Origin: Sulfuracidifex metallicus DSM 6482 = JCM 9184
Lineage (GTDB): Archaea > Thermoproteota > Thermoprotei_A > Sulfolobales > Sulfolobaceae
Length of the DNA stretch: 64,000 nucleotides
Direction: 5' to 3'
Assembly (NCBI GenBank): GCA_032834875.1
Contig: CP135238.1
Coordinates: forward strand, 502,011-566,010
The position numbers were made by a program, and so were the translations under genes. Shown here one piece after another: positions 28,389-40,334 of the stretch. Under the pieces are notes generated by a model. That model did not search any database and had not been told where the DNA came from. It saw only the letters and a program-made list of their open reading frames with translations. Numbering within the stretch: position 1 is the stretch's first letter; each line of letters opens with the position of its first letter.

Positions 28389-29398
28389 GTATCCCTCACC
28401 TGAAGTAACTGATCTGGTGGTAAGGACTTTATGTCTATGCCCATCATTGTCTTCTGTTCGCTAATCATTTTCTGAGCTTCCAAGACTATTTCTGGATACT
28501 CCCAACCGGAAGTTGCCATGACTATAGCTCTTGCTCTGACTTCTGGATCCTCGCTCTTAAATATTCCAGAGCCAACGAAAAGTCCGTCAGAACCTAGCCA
28601 CATCATTAGGGCAGCGTCAGCTGGAGTAGCTATGCCTCCAGCTGCGAAATTAACTATGGGGAGTCTTCCCAGCTTAGCAACCAACTCTATCAATTGATAT
28701 GATACTTGATACTCTCTCGCTTTCATGTTACGATCTTCTTCTGTCATTGAAACGAGGCTCCTTAGTTCAGAGTTTATAAGCTTCATATGCCTAACTGCTT
28801 CACTTACGTTTCCAGTTCCAGGCTCTCCCTTTGTCCTTATCATAGCTGCACCTTCTGAAATACGTCTTAACGCTTCTCCTAGATTTCTAGCTCCATTTAC
28901 GAATGGAACCTTGAATAGCCATTTATTAATATGATGGGTCTCGTCTGCGGGAGTCAGCACCTCGCTCTCGTCTATCATATCTACGTCTAATGCCTCCAGA
29001 ACTTTAGCCTCGTAATAATGACCTATCCTTACCTTAGCCATCACTGGTATAGTGATGGTAGACATTACTTCCTCAATTACCTTAGGATCTGCCATTCTTG
29101 CCACTCCGCCTGCTTTCCTTACATCATAGGGCAACTTATCTAGAACCATCACTGAGACAGCTCCGCCTTCCTCAGCTATTTCAGCTTGCTTAGTGTTGGT
29201 AACATCCATTACTACGCCTCCCTTTTGGAATATAGGGAAGGCATGCTTTACCATAGTTGTGCCTTCTGCTAATTCGGTCTTTGACTTCAACTCTGGTAAC
29301 TCGGTGAGGAGACCTTGGTCTTTTAAGGAGTCTCGCACCTCAGCGAGCTTGTAGAAATATTCCTCGATCTCCGAGAAGGAGAGCTCATAAATTCTCAT
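28385..29398 (-). CDS. pdxS: pyridoxal 5'-phosphate synthase, synthase subunit
   Basis: 337 residues. A (beta/alpha)8 barrel dodecamer that makes PLP from ribose 5-phosphate, glyceraldehyde 3-phosphate and ammonia. The two active lysines are in [20 protein letters not shown] and in the [20 protein letters not shown] part the catalytic Asp is seen. Later [20 protein letters not shown] and [18 protein letters not shown] bind phosphate. It carries about 40 extra N-terminal residues relative to the bacterial enzyme, as in other Sulfolobales. Its PLP is used by HisC in this window, among others. Confidence 0.95.
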   Translation of the reverse strand: MRIYELSFSEIEEYFYKLAEVRDSLKDQGLLTELPELKSKTELAEGTTMVKHAFPIFQKGGVVMDVTNTKQAEIAEEGGAVSVMVLDKLPYDVRKAGGVARMADPKVIEEVMSTITIPVMAKVRIGHYYEAKVLEALDVDMIDESEVLTPADETHHINKWLFKVPFVNGARNLGEALRRISEGAAMIRTKGEPGTGNVSEAVRHMKLINSELRSLVSMTEEDRNMKAREYQVSYQLIELVAKLGRLPIVNFAAGGIATPADAALMMWLGSDGLFVGSGIFKSEDPEVRARAIVMATSGWEYPEIVLEAQKMISEQKTMMGIDIKSLPPDQLLQVRDT

Positions 29399-29434
29399 AA
29401 GAGTTGGGTATAGACAAAAATTATTAAGCTTTTA

Positions 29435-29719
29435 TTAAGCTCTTGCTCTACTTTTACGCTCGTTTTCAGCCCTTATCTTTACTATTCCAAAGTGGACAGC
29501 GCAGTTAACACAGTAACACTTGGTTACAGGATACTTAGTTATTATAGCTCCTTTCTTCTCCAGTTCCTGTGCCAAAGCTGGCTCAACCGGGCTATACATC
29601 CTTGTGGTACATATTGCTTTATCTTCAGGAACTCTAGCACCACAGTTATCACAGAATATGTAACCTACGTGACCCTTGTCGCCCTTTCTGCGACCTCTAT
29701 TCTCCCTTTTCTTTGGCAA
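29435..29719 (-). CDS. rps26e: small ribosomal subunit protein eS26
   Basis: 94 residues, basic, with MPKKRENRGRRKGDKGHVGY at the start and a zinc ribbon formed by CDNCGARVP and CYCVNCAVHFGI. This matches S26e of archaea and eukaryotes, which sits at the mRNA exit of the 30S subunit. The gene lies 34 bp after proS on the same strand, a likely cotranscript. Confidence 0.95.
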   Translation of the reverse strand: MPKKRENRGRRKGDKGHVGYIFCDNCGARVPEDKAICTTRMYSPVEPALAQELEKKGAIITKYPVTKCYCVNCAVHFGIVKIRAENERKSRARA

Positions 29720-29753
29720 GTTTATAACCCTACTTCATTAACATATATAATGT

Positions 29754-31202
29754 CTAATAAGTTTTTGCCACTCTTAGAACAGTCTTTGCTGTTTTTCCAC
29801 AGACAGCACACGGATCTTTTACCTCTTTTTCTTTCAAGGGATATCCTAGTACTCTCGCATCTACAATTTCTTCAAGTTTCATACCGCAAGAATTGTCGCC
29901 GCACCATGGTAGTTCAACAATTCCTCCCGAGGAACTTATCCTTGATTTAGCTTCTTGAGCGCTTCTCTCGTATTTCACGTGCTCTTCAAGGTATTTTTGG
30001 GCAGAGTACTTAAGGTCCTTGGAAATCAAGTTCAGCATTTCATTCACTGCGCTAATTAGATCGGAGAATTGAACCAACTTACTCTGAAAAGTATCCCTTC
30101 TCTTTAGCAGAACTGTGTTATTGTTAAGTTCCTTAGGACCTACTTCCGCTCTTAAGGGAACTCCCTTCAGCTCCCATATGTAGTACTTTTCCCCAGGCGT
30201 TTTTTCAGGATCTAGGTCTATAACACTCTCTATCCCCGCTTCTGAAAGTGCATTTCCAACTTTCTTAGCGTATGCCATTACTTTCTCGGTTACTTCCTCT
30301 GTGTCCTTAGACGGAATTGGAACAACTACTACTTTTAGCGGAGATACCTTCGGAAAGATTACTGGACCGTGGTCGTCCCCATTTATGGAAATTAGAACAG
30401 CGATAACTCTATCAGATATCCCGTAACTTGTCTGGTTTGGATAGCAAAGAGATCCGTCCTTCCTTTGAATCTTGAAATCTAAAGCCTTAGTGAAGTTCTG
30501 ACCAAGATTATGTGCGGTACCTATCTGGATTACTTTTCCGTCTGGCATTACAGTGTCAAAGGCAAATGTATGAAGAGCCCCTGCAAAACGATCCCATTCA
30601 GGTCTTTCGGAGATAACGTAAGGTATGCCCAACTCGTCAAAGAATTTGCTATAAATAGATATTGCCTCCTCAACTTGCCTCTGAGCATCATCATAAGTCT
30701 CATGAACAGTGTGTGCTTCCTTAAAGGTAGTTATCTCCCTAAGCCTAATCATAGGTCTCGTGGCCTTGGTTTCATACCTAAAGACGCTTACTATTTGATA
30801 GTATTTCTTAGGAAGTTGTTTGTAGCTGTTAAGCCAAAGGGATTCCATGTATGTGATTGCAACCTCGCTAGTTGGTCTAAGAGAAACCTTAACATCTAAA
30901 TCCTGAGAACCACCCTTAGTAACCCAAAAAACCTCTGACTCAAAACCCTTTATGTGTTGAGTTTCCCTCGTAAGTAACTCTTGAGGTATCAATAGAGGAA
31001 GAAGTATCTCTTCATGACCCGTTGAGTCCAATAGTTCCCTTATGAAATATATTACGTTACGCCTAAGCCTGAATCCATATGGCATCCATACTCCCACTCC
31101 CTTAACAGGGTATCTGCCATAGTCGTAAAACTCACCTTCATAAAGAACTTTATCGAACCATTCACTGAAGTTTTTAGACCATTTATCTCTAGTTACTTTC
31201 AC
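29754..31202 (-). CDS. proS: prolyl-tRNA synthetase
   Basis: 482 residues, archaeal/eukaryotic-type class II ProRS with a C-terminal zinc-binding extension. Class II motif 2 is in [20 protein letters not shown], motif 3 in [20 protein letters not shown], and an anticodon-binding domain follows ([20 protein letters not shown]). The last 70 residues include WCGDNSCG and [18 protein letters not shown], the zinc site typical of the type. It begins with GTG. It reads the same way as the ATP synthase operon, 43 bp behind atpK, and could be cotranscribed with it. Confidence 0.95.
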   Translation of the reverse strand: MKVTRDKWSKNFSEWFDKVLYEGEFYDYGRYPVKGVGVWMPYGFRLRRNVIYFIRELLDSTGHEEILLPLLIPQELLTRETQHIKGFESEVFWVTKGGSQDLDVKVSLRPTSEVAITYMESLWLNSYKQLPKKYYQIVSVFRYETKATRPMIRLREITTFKEAHTVHETYDDAQRQVEEAISIYSKFFDELGIPYVISERPEWDRFAGALHTFAFDTVMPDGKVIQIGTAHNLGQNFTKALDFKIQRKDGSLCYPNQTSYGISDRVIAVLISINGDDHGPVIFPKVSPLKVVVVPIPSKDTEEVTEKVMAYAKKVGNALSEAGIESVIDLDPEKTPGEKYYIWELKGVPLRAEVGPKELNNNTVLLKRRDTFQSKLVQFSDLISAVNEMLNLISKDLKYSAQKYLEEHVKYERSAQEAKSRISSSGGIVELPWCGDNSCGMKLEEIVDARVLGYPLKEKEVKDPCAVCGKTAKTVLRVAKTY

Positions 31203-31245
31203 GAAAGAAACGAAACAGATATGAAATAAAAAATCTTTTGACTTT

Positions 31246-31563
31246 TTACTTTCCTACGAATATCATGAGGACTGCAAACAGTATACCATATACAGCTATT
31301 CCTTCTCCAATAGCGACAAATATAAGCACGGTACCAAACATGTCCCTCCTTTCGGTTAATACGCCTATTCCAGCAGCTGCAGCCATTCCCACTGCGACTC
31401 CAGCTCCTATTGCAGCTAAGCCTATTGAAAGACCTGCACCTACGTTTAGACCAGCGAATCCTACGCCAGTGGTACCGCTACTTTGCGCACCTGCTATAAC
31501 TCCCGAAACTAATATTGGAAGTAACAAAGCCAGGAGAGTTGTTCTCTTCATATCCAATCCCAC
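31246..31563 (-). CDS. atpK: A-type ATP synthase subunit K (proteolipid, rotor ring)
   Basis: 105 residues with a cleavable-looking N-terminal signal ([21 protein letters not shown]) followed by two membrane helices joined by a polar loop (TERRDMFG). The conserved ion-carrying Glu lies in helix 2 ([20 protein letters not shown]). Subunit K forms the rotor ring that carries protons through the membrane. The signal peptide is known for Sulfolobus proteolipids. It follows the small epsilon-type gene by seven bases. Confidence 0.95.
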   Translation of the reverse strand: MGLDMKRTTLLALLLPILVSGVIAGAQSSGTTGVGFAGLNVGAGLSIGLAAIGAGVAVGMAAAAGIGVLTERRDMFGTVLIFVAIGEGIAVYGILFAVLMIFVGK

Positions 31564-31570
31564 CGATATA

Positions 31571-31732
31571 TCATGACAATTCCTTTAAAACCTTTCTACC
31601 TAGTTCCTCTAGCTGGGCTTTTCTTTTTGAAGAAATTTCATCGTACTGTTTTGTCAAGTTCTGTAAAATTTCATTCTTCTTTTGCTCCAGTGATAAGGAT
31701 AAGGATTTCTTTAAATTTTCATATTCCTGCAT
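31571..31732 (-). CDS. small ATP synthase subunit (Sulfolobales epsilon-type), 53 residues
   Basis: A short gene from ATG 31732 to TGA 31571, beginning [20 protein letters not shown] and ending GRKVLKELS. It is wholly helical and highly charged. It overlaps the end of subunit D by 14 bp and precedes atpK by seven. In Sulfolobus acidocaldarius the atp operon has a gene called epsilon at exactly this place, between gamma (D) and the proteolipid, which supports the call. Its place in the complex is not established; from composition it may be a stalk or coupling helix. Confidence 0.75.
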   Translation of the reverse strand: MQEYENLKKSLSLSLEQKKNEILQNLTKQYDEISSKRKAQLEELGRKVLKELS

Positions 31733-32356
31733 ATGTCTTCTTCCTCTGCAAGATCTTTCTAATTACCTTTAACCTTATAAAGTCCTCTCTAGCCCTGTCA
31801 TCTAGAACTTGCTTGATGTACTTTATTGACCTATTGTAGAAGGGCAAAATTGACGTATCTATGGAGTTAATTAACCGTTGGGTCTTCTTCAGCTCAGCAA
31901 CTAATGCCCTAATTGTAGATTCAAGCTCAACTAGCTCCATAACTTTCATTAGCGCTTCCTTCATCCTATCATATGACTCTGAAAGGTAGGGAGAAGTTTC
32001 TACTTCGCTAAAAGGCTTAGGCGGAACTGAAGCTTCATTAAGCTGAATGATGGGTATCTTTACACCAAATATGACCTTTGTAGAGCCAGACACGGACAAT
32101 GAGGGAGATTGTGAGTCTGCAATCGTTTGAATGTTTTTTATTCCCTCAGAACTTACCGCTTGTAGGTAACTTTCATATACCACTTTAAGCGTTTCATTTA
32201 CTTCAGTATATAATCGCTCATACTCAGCTGCGTAGTTCCTCAAATAAAGAAGTAATACCTCCCTCTTGTTTTCAAGTAACCTCTTTATGTTTCTTACTAA
32301 CTTCACTTGGTTTTTATACTGAACTAAATTAATTTTAGTTGGAAGTACCTTTTGGC

Positions 32357-32360
<4 letters not shown>
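31719..32360 (-). CDS. atpD: A-type ATP synthase subunit D (central stalk)
   Basis: 213 residues, mostly long alpha helices. The start [20 protein letters not shown] and the end [20 protein letters not shown] then [20 protein letters not shown] are the two ends of the antiparallel coiled coil that forms the rotating shaft. The stop of atpB overlaps its start by four bases. Confidence 0.93.
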
Positions 32361-33741
<1,381 letters not shown>

Positions 33742-33745
<4 letters not shown>

Positions 33746-35520
33746 GACTTACCACCTTTCTCCATAGAGTCAAAAACCGAGTTAAGCTTTGCTATTAACT
33801 CATCGTATTTTTGCAATTCGTCGTTCTTTATCAAGGCCTTAGACTTGATAATATCAGTCATAACTGGAGTAGCTTTATCAACAATTTCCTTCACTGAAAA
33901 TCCTTTCTCAATGAGTTGTAACCCTTTATTGTGGAAGAGAACTAATGCGTTCATTATTTTAGCCATCTTCTGAGGCGAGGAGAACGCATCTATGTCGTCA
34001 AATGCGTTTTGTTTCAGGAAAGCCTCCTTGATGAATCTGGCACTCTCTAACGTTAGCTTGTCTTTTTCTGCTAGAGAGTCTGGGCCTACTAATCTCACTA
34101 TTTGTTTCAATTGATCCTCTCTTATTAGATCGTTTACGATCAGCTCTCTCATATCTTTCCATTTAGGATCTATGTTAGAGTTCCACCACTTCGACACTAG
34201 ATCTACATAAGACGAGAATCCTTGTAACCAATTTATCGCTGGGAAATGTCTAGCATGAGCTAAGGAGACATCTAAGGGCCAGAATACCTTAACGAATCTT
34301 AGCGTATTACTAGTAACTGGTTCTGTGAAGTCACCTCCAGGCGGTGATACCGCAGAAGCTAATGACAAGGAGCCTACTCTTTCTGGATTACCTATAGTTT
34401 TTACCCTTCCAGCCCTCTCATAGTACTCTGCAAGTCTAGAAGGTAAATAGCTCGGGAAACCTTCCTCTGCAGGCATCTCTTCCATCCTTCCTCCAAGATC
34501 CCTTAAAGCCTCTGCCCACCTTGTAGTGGAGTCTGCTACTAGGAGGACGTCATAACCTTGATCCCTAAAATACTCAGCTATGGTAGCACCAACGTATATG
34601 CTAGCCTCCCTAGCGGCAACTGGCATGTTGCTGGTATTTGCTATCAATATAGATCTCTCAAGTAAGGGCCTACCAGTCCATGGGTCCTTTAACTTGGGGA
34701 ATGATCTTAATTCGTCCGTCATTTCGTTTCCTCTTTCTCCGCATCCAACGTAAATTACAATCTTAGCTGCGCTCCATTTGGCAAGGCTCTGCAAGGTTAC
34801 AGTCTTTCCGCTTCCAAAAGGTCCTGGAATGGCTGCAGTTCCTCCTTTAGCTAGAGGAAATATCGTGTCTAGAACTCTAACTCCAGTTAACAGAGGCTCC
34901 GTTGGCTCTAATTTCTCTTTATAAGGTCTAGGAATTCTCACAGGCCAACGCTGTCTCATAGTTAAAAGTTTTTCGTCTCCTTCCATATCAAGAACTACAA
35001 TATTATCTTGAATTGTATAATCGCCTTCCGATATAACCTCCTTAACCGTGCCATGGATTCCTGGAGGAACCATCACATTATGTTCTATTAACCCAGTTTC
35101 TTGAACTGTACCTATTATGTCGCCCTCTCCTATCTTGTCTCCTTTCTTAATCTTCGGAACGAAATGCCACTTCTTATTTTCGTCCAGCGGAGATATCTTA
35201 ACTCCCTTGCTTACGAAAGGAGAATTGCTAGTTGAAGCTATGGTGTCAAGAGGTCTCTCTAATCCGTCGAAGAGTCTGCCCATAAGACCAGGAGCCAGAT
35301 CCACGGATAACGGTGAACCCGTACGGTAAACTGTCTCCCCTGGCTTCAAGCCTGAAGTATCCTCATAGACTTGAATGTAAGCTTTGTCTCCCTCTATCCT
35401 TGTCACTTCTCCTACTAGCTTTTCTTCTCCTACTTGTACTACCTCGTACATTAACGCAGACCTCATATTGTCTGCGACAACTAGAGGTCCATTTACCCTA
35501 ATTATCCTACCATTATCCAT
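33742..35520 (-). CDS. atpA: A-type ATP synthase subunit A (catalytic)
   Basis: 592 residues. Catalytic subunit of the head. The Walker A P-loop is [17 protein letters not shown] at about residues 232-248; the Walker B region is [20 protein letters not shown] with the catalytic [20 protein letters not shown] following; the family-specific bulge domain lies between residues 110 and 200. No intein is present, although the A subunit is a known intein site. Its start overlaps the stop of atpE by one base. Confidence 0.96.
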
Positions 35521-36095
35521 TATACATCACCAAATAACACATCCGAGAGTTTACCCCTCATATTATCGAATACTTGATCTAAGAAAAGCTTTAATGAATA
35601 ATCCTTAATCTCGCCGCTTCTTCTATCTAGAACCTTTACACCTCCTAGCATCTCAGTTTCTTGAACCTCAGTGTCCATGTCAAGCTCCTTCAGAATTGAT
35701 CTAACTAAGTCTAAATCTTTCTTAGAACAGTAAACCAGATTTCCTGATTTGACTTCCCTTTGCAAAATTCCTTTCATAGCCTCCTTATACTGCGGAGCAG
35801 AAGTGACTTTATTAATCATATTTAGAGCTTCTTGATACACCTTGTTAATCCAAAACTCCTTCTCTGAAAGAATAGCCCTTTTGTTTTCCACTTCAAGTTT
35901 AGCCTTTTCTCCTTCTATTTCTTCCTTGTTCTTCCTTATGTACTGTTCCACCTTTTGCAGATATTCTGCTTCAATCTTCCTATGGTTGTTCTCTACAATT
36001 TTTTTAGCTTGCTCTAAAGCTTTATCAAGTTGGCATATAGCCTTATCTTCCAGCCCCTCTTTCACAACTCTGTTAAATAATTCTTCCACTTGCAT
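35520..36095 (-). CDS. atpE: A-type ATP synthase subunit E (peripheral stalk)
   Basis: 191 residues. A long N-terminal helix ([20 protein letters not shown], and following to about residue 85) and a C-terminal globular part ([20 protein letters not shown]) are the layout of subunit E, which links the head to the membrane stator. It follows subunit F by four bases, in the order F-E-A-B-D. Confidence 0.92.
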   Translation of the reverse strand: MQVEELFNRVVKEGLEDKAICQLDKALEQAKKIVENNHRKIEAEYLQKVEQYIRKNKEEIEGEKAKLEVENKRAILSEKEFWINKVYQEALNMINKVTSAPQYKEAMKGILQREVKSGNLVYCSKKDLDLVRSILKELDMDTEVQETEMLGGVKVLDRRSGEIKDYSLKLFLDQVFDNMRGKLSDVLFGDV

Positions 36096-36099
36096 TTTC

Positions 36100-36402
36100 T
36101 CACCCGAAACCTAAGGCTGACATAATCATTTTTCTCACGTTCAATGCTTCAGCCTCGCTAAAAGGTGAAGGGATAACTGTTATTAAAGGTTTCTTTTGAT
36201 TGAGAATTATACCGTCAACCTTCTCTTTGACTGGATCGTAGATGTCTTTAGTTAAAAGCACCAGATCTATGTCGTCTCTCTTTCTAATGTCTAAAATCAC
36301 GTTAGGCAGGGAAAGAGGATCCTCTATTACTTGTCCCTCCGTCCCCATTATTTTAAAGAGATTTACCGTGTATTTGTCCCCTATAACAACTACTTTTCCC
36401 AT
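36100..36402 (-). CDS. atpF: A-type ATP synthase subunit F
   Basis: 100 residues, a CheY-like alpha/beta domain: VVVIGDKYTVNLFKIMGTEG then DIDLVLLTKDIYDPVKEKVD and LITVIPSPFS. Subunit F sits on the central stalk and modulates ATPase activity. It is the first gene of the minus-strand operon; subunit I is transcribed divergently 72 bp away with a TATA-like AAATACTTATAAGG between them. Confidence 0.92.
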   Translation of the reverse strand: MGKVVVIGDKYTVNLFKIMGTEGQVIEDPLSLPNVILDIRKRDDIDLVLLTKDIYDPVKEKVDGIILNQKKPLITVIPSPFSEAEALNVRKMIMSALGFG

Positions 36403-36473
36403 CGGAGGTAGTTCTCTTGCAGAGGTTAAATACTTATAAGGTATCTGTAATTAAGAATGTTGTGAATTAGACT

Positions 36474-38603
36474 TTGCTCTTTCCAGAGAATATGTTAAGG
36501 GTTCAGATAATAACAGAGAAAAAAAGGCTTGACGTAGTAGTTAAAAAAATAGTTAAAATCGGATCGTTTCAGCCAGAGGAGCCTAAGAATCCAATAGGTG
36601 AGGGAAGGTTAGAAGAAGCTAGGAGGAAATTGGGACTTCTACAAGAACAGCTCAACAAGATAAAATCAATCATGGACATAAGCAAAATAACTGTTCAGCC
36701 GTCAGGATCAATGAAAGTAGATAGTTGGATGTCAGCATCGGAGGAAGTCTCAATTCTTGCATCTAAACTAGAAGAAAAATACAAGGATTTACTGGAAGAA
36801 ATAAACAAACTTAGAGCTGAAATGGATCTGCTAGTTGCACAGATGAAACAAATTGAGCCATTTAAGGATATTGACATCCCGCTTTCCGACGTTTTCAACA
36901 TGGAAATCTTTGATATATTTATAGCAATAACTGACATGGAAAGAGGCAACGCGTTAAGGGAAAAGCTAGGTAAAACGGTTTACTTCTGGTCAAAGCCTAT
37001 AGATGAAAAAACTTTAGCTATCCTAGTTATAGGACTCAAAGACGATAAGATACAGGAGAAAGCTAAGGAGCTAGGAATCTCAAAATTGGAGCTAGAGGAG
37101 GGCAAAGCCCCAGCAATGATATACATAGAAATGAAGAAAAAGGTCGAAAACATTTCTGAGTTGATATCTAAAAGGAGGGATGAACTTTCTCGTTCGGCTA
37201 GAGAAGATCAAAAGGAATTCACAACCACTTACGGTAAGTTGCTCACTGTAATTAGCGCACTATCCCTAATGTCTAAGGCTAAGGTATCTGACTTCTTCGT
37301 ACAGATGGAAGGATATGTCCCAGAGAAAGACCTAAAGAAATACGAAAAAGACTTAGATGACTACGCCGTAATAAGTAGCGAAAGGCCAAAGAGGTTTGGA
37401 GAGAATGAAGAACCTCCAGTTTTCATTAGGATGCCAAAGAGCATTAGAGCGCTCGAATCAATAGTAGAAATATACGGAACGCCGTCGTATTGGGAGATCT
37501 CTCCTACAGTGTTTTTGGTAATTACTTTCCCTATACTCTTCGGGCTAATGTTCCCAGATTTAGGCGATGCCCTTGTAGTTTTCTTGTTCTCTATATGGTT
37601 CTACAAGTACGGTAAAAGGAAGGGTAGTGACAACATTCCTAAACTTTCACTTGTTTTAATATATGGAAGCATAGTTGCAATGATAACAGGACTGTTTGCC
37701 AGGGACTTTTTCGGACCACTTCCAGTTGGTGGATTAAGGGAGATCTTCGGTTCCAATAACTATAGCGTAGGTCCTTTATACTACGTATGGCCAGTCCCTC
37801 CATCCGTGGATAAGGCAATAAACTTCCTGCTTCCATTCGGAGACTTTGCTACAACTAATAGCATAGATTATGCAATAATATTTTCCATAATGTTAGGTGC
37901 AATACTCTTGTTTGCTAGTGCGTTACTAGGACTCACAAACGCCATTAGAAAGAAGGACAGAGAATTTCTGTTTTTCGAGAAATTACCTGCATTCCTAATC
38001 TATATTGTTCCTTTAGTAATATTCCTATGGGGTCTGCCTAAACTACCAAACGCTACAGCATTCTTCGACGCAGATGAGTCAATATTAGGAGAGGTATTAA
38101 ATGCCTTGTTGTTAAAATCATTTTCAGCTAATCTAGCAGGATACGTCATAATATGGTACACTGCTGCAACCTTGTTATTTAACTGGGCATCAAAGATAGT
38201 GCTTCAGATGAGGTACGAGAAGGCTTCCCTAGGGAGTGCATTAATATTCGGCTTCATAGATGGCGGATTTGAAGGTGGTTTGCTACTTTTATCTAACACA
38301 ATATCTTTCGTTAGGATTCTAGTGTTCGCTTTAGCACATTACTATATCCTGGACGCATTCTCCTTCATGGCATATTTCGCAAGCCAGCCTTTAATTGGAG
38401 CTACTACATCTACAATAAGCATATTGCTAGATCCTCTGGGGATAATTCTTTTAGTAATAGGAAACTTATTGGCAATAGGACTAGAAGGATTAATAGTTTT
38501 CATACAAGATATGAGGCTTCACTTCTACGAAATGTTCAGCAAGTTCTATGAGGGAAAAGGAAAGAAGTTCGAGCCTGCAATGGCTTATGTCTCACTTGAG
38601 TAA
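36474..38603 (+). CDS. atpI: A-type ATP synthase subunit I (membrane stator, a-type)
   Basis: 709 residues from TTG 36474; ATG 36492 is an alternative. The first 330 residues are hydrophilic and coiled-coil-rich (stator arm). The rest has about eight membrane helices and the essential arginine in NTISFVRILVFALAHYYILD, which faces the rotor ring. The conserved LMFPDLGDALVVFL segment is also seen. It is alone on the plus strand, divergent from the rest of the complex, an arrangement known in Sulfolobales. Its 3' end overlaps metG by 12 bp. Confidence 0.93.
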   Translation: MLFPENMLRVQIITEKKRLDVVVKKIVKIGSFQPEEPKNPIGEGRLEEARRKLGLLQEQLNKIKSIMDISKITVQPSGSMKVDSWMSASEEVSILASKLEEKYKDLLEEINKLRAEMDLLVAQMKQIEPFKDIDIPLSDVFNMEIFDIFIAITDMERGNALREKLGKTVYFWSKPIDEKTLAILVIGLKDDKIQEKAKELGISKLELEEGKAPAMIYIEMKKKVENISELISKRRDELSRSAREDQKEFTTTYGKLLTVISALSLMSKAKVSDFFVQMEGYVPEKDLKKYEKDLDDYAVISSERPKRFGENEEPPVFIRMPKSIRALESIVEIYGTPSYWEISPTVFLVITFPILFGLMFPDLGDALVVFLFSIWFYKYGKRKGSDNIPKLSLVLIYGSIVAMITGLFARDFFGPLPVGGLREIFGSNNYSVGPLYYVWPVPPSVDKAINFLLPFGDFATTNSIDYAIIFSIMLGAILLFASALLGLTNAIRKKDREFLFFEKLPAFLIYIVPLVIFLWGLPKLPNATAFFDADESILGEVLNALLLKSFSANLAGYVIIWYTAATLLFNWASKIVLQMRYEKASLGSALIFGFIDGGFEGGLLLLSNTISFVRILVFALAHYYILDAFSFMAYFASQPLIGATTSTISILLDPLGIILLVIGNLLAIGLEGLIVFIQDMRLHFYEMFSKFYEGKGKKFEPAMAYVSLE

Positions 38604-40286
38604 GACAGGTCGCTTTTTTTCTACTTCTTCTCTAACTTGCTTTAGGATATCCGGTATTTTCTTTTCTATATCAGCTGGTAGCTTGGAGAATATTGGCTCC
38701 GCTTTAGAGACCTTTTTGCCCTTCAAAATCGAAGGATCTTGAAGTGGTTCCCACTTGTCTACATTTACGTTAATTAGATCCATTATCTTCCGACTGTGTT
38801 TTGGCATTAGAGGAGACAGCATGAAAGATAACGTGTATGTTACGCCAGCAGATATGGAAAGTACATTTGCAACCTTGCTTACATCTGTTTTGATTAGATC
38901 CCATGGTGCCTTCAAGTTTAGATATGCGTTGTTTTCCCTGGCTAGTTGTAATATTTCATCCGTTCCTGCCTTTAACTTCCCCTTCTCGAAAAGGTCTCCC
39001 ATCTTTACCGGTGCTTCCTTCATTAGTGAAATTAAAGCCATATCCTTATCATCGAGGAGTTCATGATGAAGCTGAGGAATCTCACCGTTGAAATATCTAT
39101 TTATCATTGTAATCACCCTATTTATCAAATTACCTATATCGTCGTTTAGTTCAGTATTTACTATCCTTATCACTTCCCTCCAAGTGAAATTGGAGTCCTT
39201 TTCTTCTGGTCTGATTCTGATCAAAACGTATCTCCAATACTCAATATCCATAATTGATTCCGCCTCATCTATCCAAATGCCTATTTTCCTGCTCTTGCTG
39301 AACTTTTGTCCTTCATAAAGTAAATATTCTGTTGAGCCAACTACATCAGGTAAATGGTATTCTCCAGCTGCCATAAGCATCGCAGGCAAAATAACTGCAT
39401 GAAAAGGAATATTATCTTTTCCAATAAAGTAATAGCTTTTTATATCTTTACCAAACCAAAATTCTTTCCAAGCGTCTGATTTAAAATATTCTATTGTAGC
39501 AGATATATAACCTAAAAGTGCTTCAAACCATACATAAACGGTCTTATTTTCAGCACCATGAAATGGTGCCGGAATACCCCATGAATTATCTCTGGTAATC
39601 GCCCTTGGTTTCAAACCCTCGTTAATCCAGCTCATAGCTACTGCTCTAACGTTTTCAGGCATCGTCTTAGACTCACTTATCCACTTGGATAACTTATCGT
39701 TAAACTCTCCTAGGTTAAAGAACCAATGCATGGTTTCCTTCATGACCGGCTTACTACCGCATATTGAACACTTAGGCTCAATCAATAAATCAGGGGTAAG
39801 AAGCCTGCCGCAGTTATCACACTGATCTCCTCTAGCGTCTTCAAATCCGCAATAAGGACATTTACCTTTTACGAATCTGTCTGGCAAGAATATCTTATCA
39901 TTTTCGCAGTAAGGAAGAACCTCCTTTTGTGTGATGATGTAACTCTGAATTGAAAGAAGGAATTTCTTCACGAAGTCCTTGTGAACGTCCGATTCTGTTC
40001 TCGTGTAATTATCATAGCTTATTTCCCAAACGTCCATAAAGAGTCTCTTATCGTACTCATGAGCTTGATCAGTTAATTCCTTTGGTCTCACTTTCCTTTT
40101 TATAGCTTCAACCTCTATAGGAGTTCCGTGTTCATCACTACCACTTACGAGAACTACATTTTCATTGCCATACTTCATCCTGGCATACCTAGCAAAAACA
40201 TCTGCTGAGAGAACGGAACCTATAAGGTTACCTAAATGAGGTACTGCGTTCACGTATGGCCATGCAGAAGCTACAAAGACTTTCAT
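38592..40286 (-). CDS. metG: methionyl-tRNA synthetase
   Basis: 564 residues. Class I synthetase with ATP-binding HLGN in SAWPYVNAVPHLGNLIGSVL and a KMSKS-like KFSKSRK in LLYEGQKFSKSRKIGIWIDE. A double zinc-knuckle insert lies at about residues 138-185 (CPYCGFEDARGDQCDNC, then CSICGS). It ends after the anticodon-binding helix domain with a short Lys-rich tail and has no C-terminal tRNA-binding (Trbp) domain; that domain is often a separate gene. It is convergent to atpI and divergent from priL. Confidence 0.95.
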   Translation of the reverse strand: MKVFVASAWPYVNAVPHLGNLIGSVLSADVFARYARMKYGNENVVLVSGSDEHGTPIEVEAIKRKVRPKELTDQAHEYDKRLFMDVWEISYDNYTRTESDVHKDFVKKFLLSIQSYIITQKEVLPYCENDKIFLPDRFVKGKCPYCGFEDARGDQCDNCGRLLTPDLLIEPKCSICGSKPVMKETMHWFFNLGEFNDKLSKWISESKTMPENVRAVAMSWINEGLKPRAITRDNSWGIPAPFHGAENKTVYVWFEALLGYISATIEYFKSDAWKEFWFGKDIKSYYFIGKDNIPFHAVILPAMLMAAGEYHLPDVVGSTEYLLYEGQKFSKSRKIGIWIDEAESIMDIEYWRYVLIRIRPEEKDSNFTWREVIRIVNTELNDDIGNLINRVITMINRYFNGEIPQLHHELLDDKDMALISLMKEAPVKMGDLFEKGKLKAGTDEILQLARENNAYLNLKAPWDLIKTDVSKVANVLSISAGVTYTLSFMLSPLMPKHSRKIMDLINVNVDKWEPLQDPSILKGKKVSKAEPIFSKLPADIEKKIPDILKQVREEVEKKRPVLLK

Positions 40287-40334
40287 TGGAAGCTAACTAT
40301 TTTAAAAGATTAAAAAATAAATGAAAGCAACAGA

